A DNA stretch of 29,076 nt, taken from the NCBI GenBank assembly GCA_004335835.1, contig RWJK01000697.1:1-29076 (forward strand). The letters run 5' to 3'. Both the position numbers and the translations under genes were made by a program. This stretch comes from Scenedesmus sp. ARA3 (Eukaryota > Chlorophyta > Chlorophyceae > Sphaeropleales > Scenedesmaceae). The notes under the pieces were generated by a model, which made no database searches, was not told the origin of the DNA, and saw only the letters and a list, made by a program, of their open reading frames with translations. Positions 28,922 to 29,076 of this stretch are shown piece after piece (position 1 is the stretch's first letter; each line of letters starts with the position of its first letter).

Positions 28922-29076
28922 GAACCAGCTGAGCAAGTTAGCCAAGCAGGACTGCTGCATCCAGGCGCTTGCAGAAAGCTAACACCGCAGCGATTTGGCT
29001 CGCTGACCTTCTTTGAGAGAGGATAGTTACATGTGGGTCCTGGCACCATCTTGGATGGCATGAGCCACAACAGGTT
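28366..29076 (-). CDS. C-terminal end of an unidentified membrane protein (partial, runs off the right edge)
   Basis: On the minus strand an exon at 28874-28737 follows a CAG acceptor and ends at a perfect GTAAGT donor. It encodes AGWTSIMTGAYK followed by a long hydrophobic helix (YIFGYIVCVMFMLFFLTLLL) and QGAVTKEIGI. The last exon is 28454-28366, after an AATGCAG acceptor: YDQMQQQKRFLEMNALAAGTINSLQSGPI and stop TGA; the phase fits across the intron. The exon before it lies at the window edge and its donor is ambiguous: ending after ...VVAHAIQD at about 29046, or after ...SEPNRC further down, both leave one base and fit the phase, giving Glu at the junction. A Glu followed by Gly-Trp before one hydrophobic helix is loosely like the pore loop and S6 of voltage-gated channels, but the helix lacks their usual Asn, so I do not assign that family. 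A hydrophilic 30-residue tail follows the helix. Confidence 0.5.

Overview
The window is nuclear DNA of a green alga. The evidence is spliced genes with GT-AG introns and phase-consistent exons, a chlorophyte-type ammonium transporter, TGTAA-type polyadenylation signals, and an extreme load of CAG/CTG triplets that become poly-Ala, poly-Gln or poly-Ser in exons. The composition is less GC-rich than I expect for Chlamydomonas, so a Sphaeropleales/Scenedesmaceae-like chlorophyte is my guess (inference only).

Layout. (1) 86-10031 (+): the C-terminal part of an SHPRH-type SNF2 ATPase/RING E3 ubiquitin ligase, ten exons visible, N-terminal part off the left edge. (2) 10507-15504 (+): a complete AMT/MEP/Rh ammonium transporter, eight exons, 510 aa. 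(3) 16102-18956: no gene I can support. (4) 18970-19310: a tRNA-derived SINE-like insertion with a perfect 13-bp target-site duplication and an ATT-repeat tail. (5) 20262-25095 (+): a TMEM53/DUF829 alpha/beta-hydrolase-like protein, six exons, 710 aa, with a long Gln/Ser/Ala-rich tail. (6) 25850-27600: mobile-element debris, including a reading-frame remnant ending in (TGTAA)4, a diverged direct-repeat pair about 956 bp apart, a 49-aa cysteine-rich ORF and two perfect palindromes. (7) 28366-29076 (-): the last exons of an unidentified membrane protein running off the right edge. The three main genes show no common pathway; they look like ordinary monocistronic neighbours.

The striking feature of the window is how the introns are built. 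In all three + strand genes most introns hold tandem, partly decayed copies of the neighbouring exon edge. Copies of an exon's 5' edge (acceptor plus start of coding) lie upstream of the working exon; copies of its 3' edge (end of coding plus donor) lie downstream. Copy numbers reach about nine. At least eight upstream copies keep an AG acceptor and the correct phase and then meet an in-frame stop, so each could act as a truncating terminal exon. One of them keeps every zinc ligand of the second half of the SHPRH RING. In the TMEM53-like gene the 67-nt exon carrying the presumed catalytic Asp lies between two repeat arrays that are reverse complements of each other.

All exon models were built by eye from splice-site consensus, phase and family conservation. 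No alignment or search was run.
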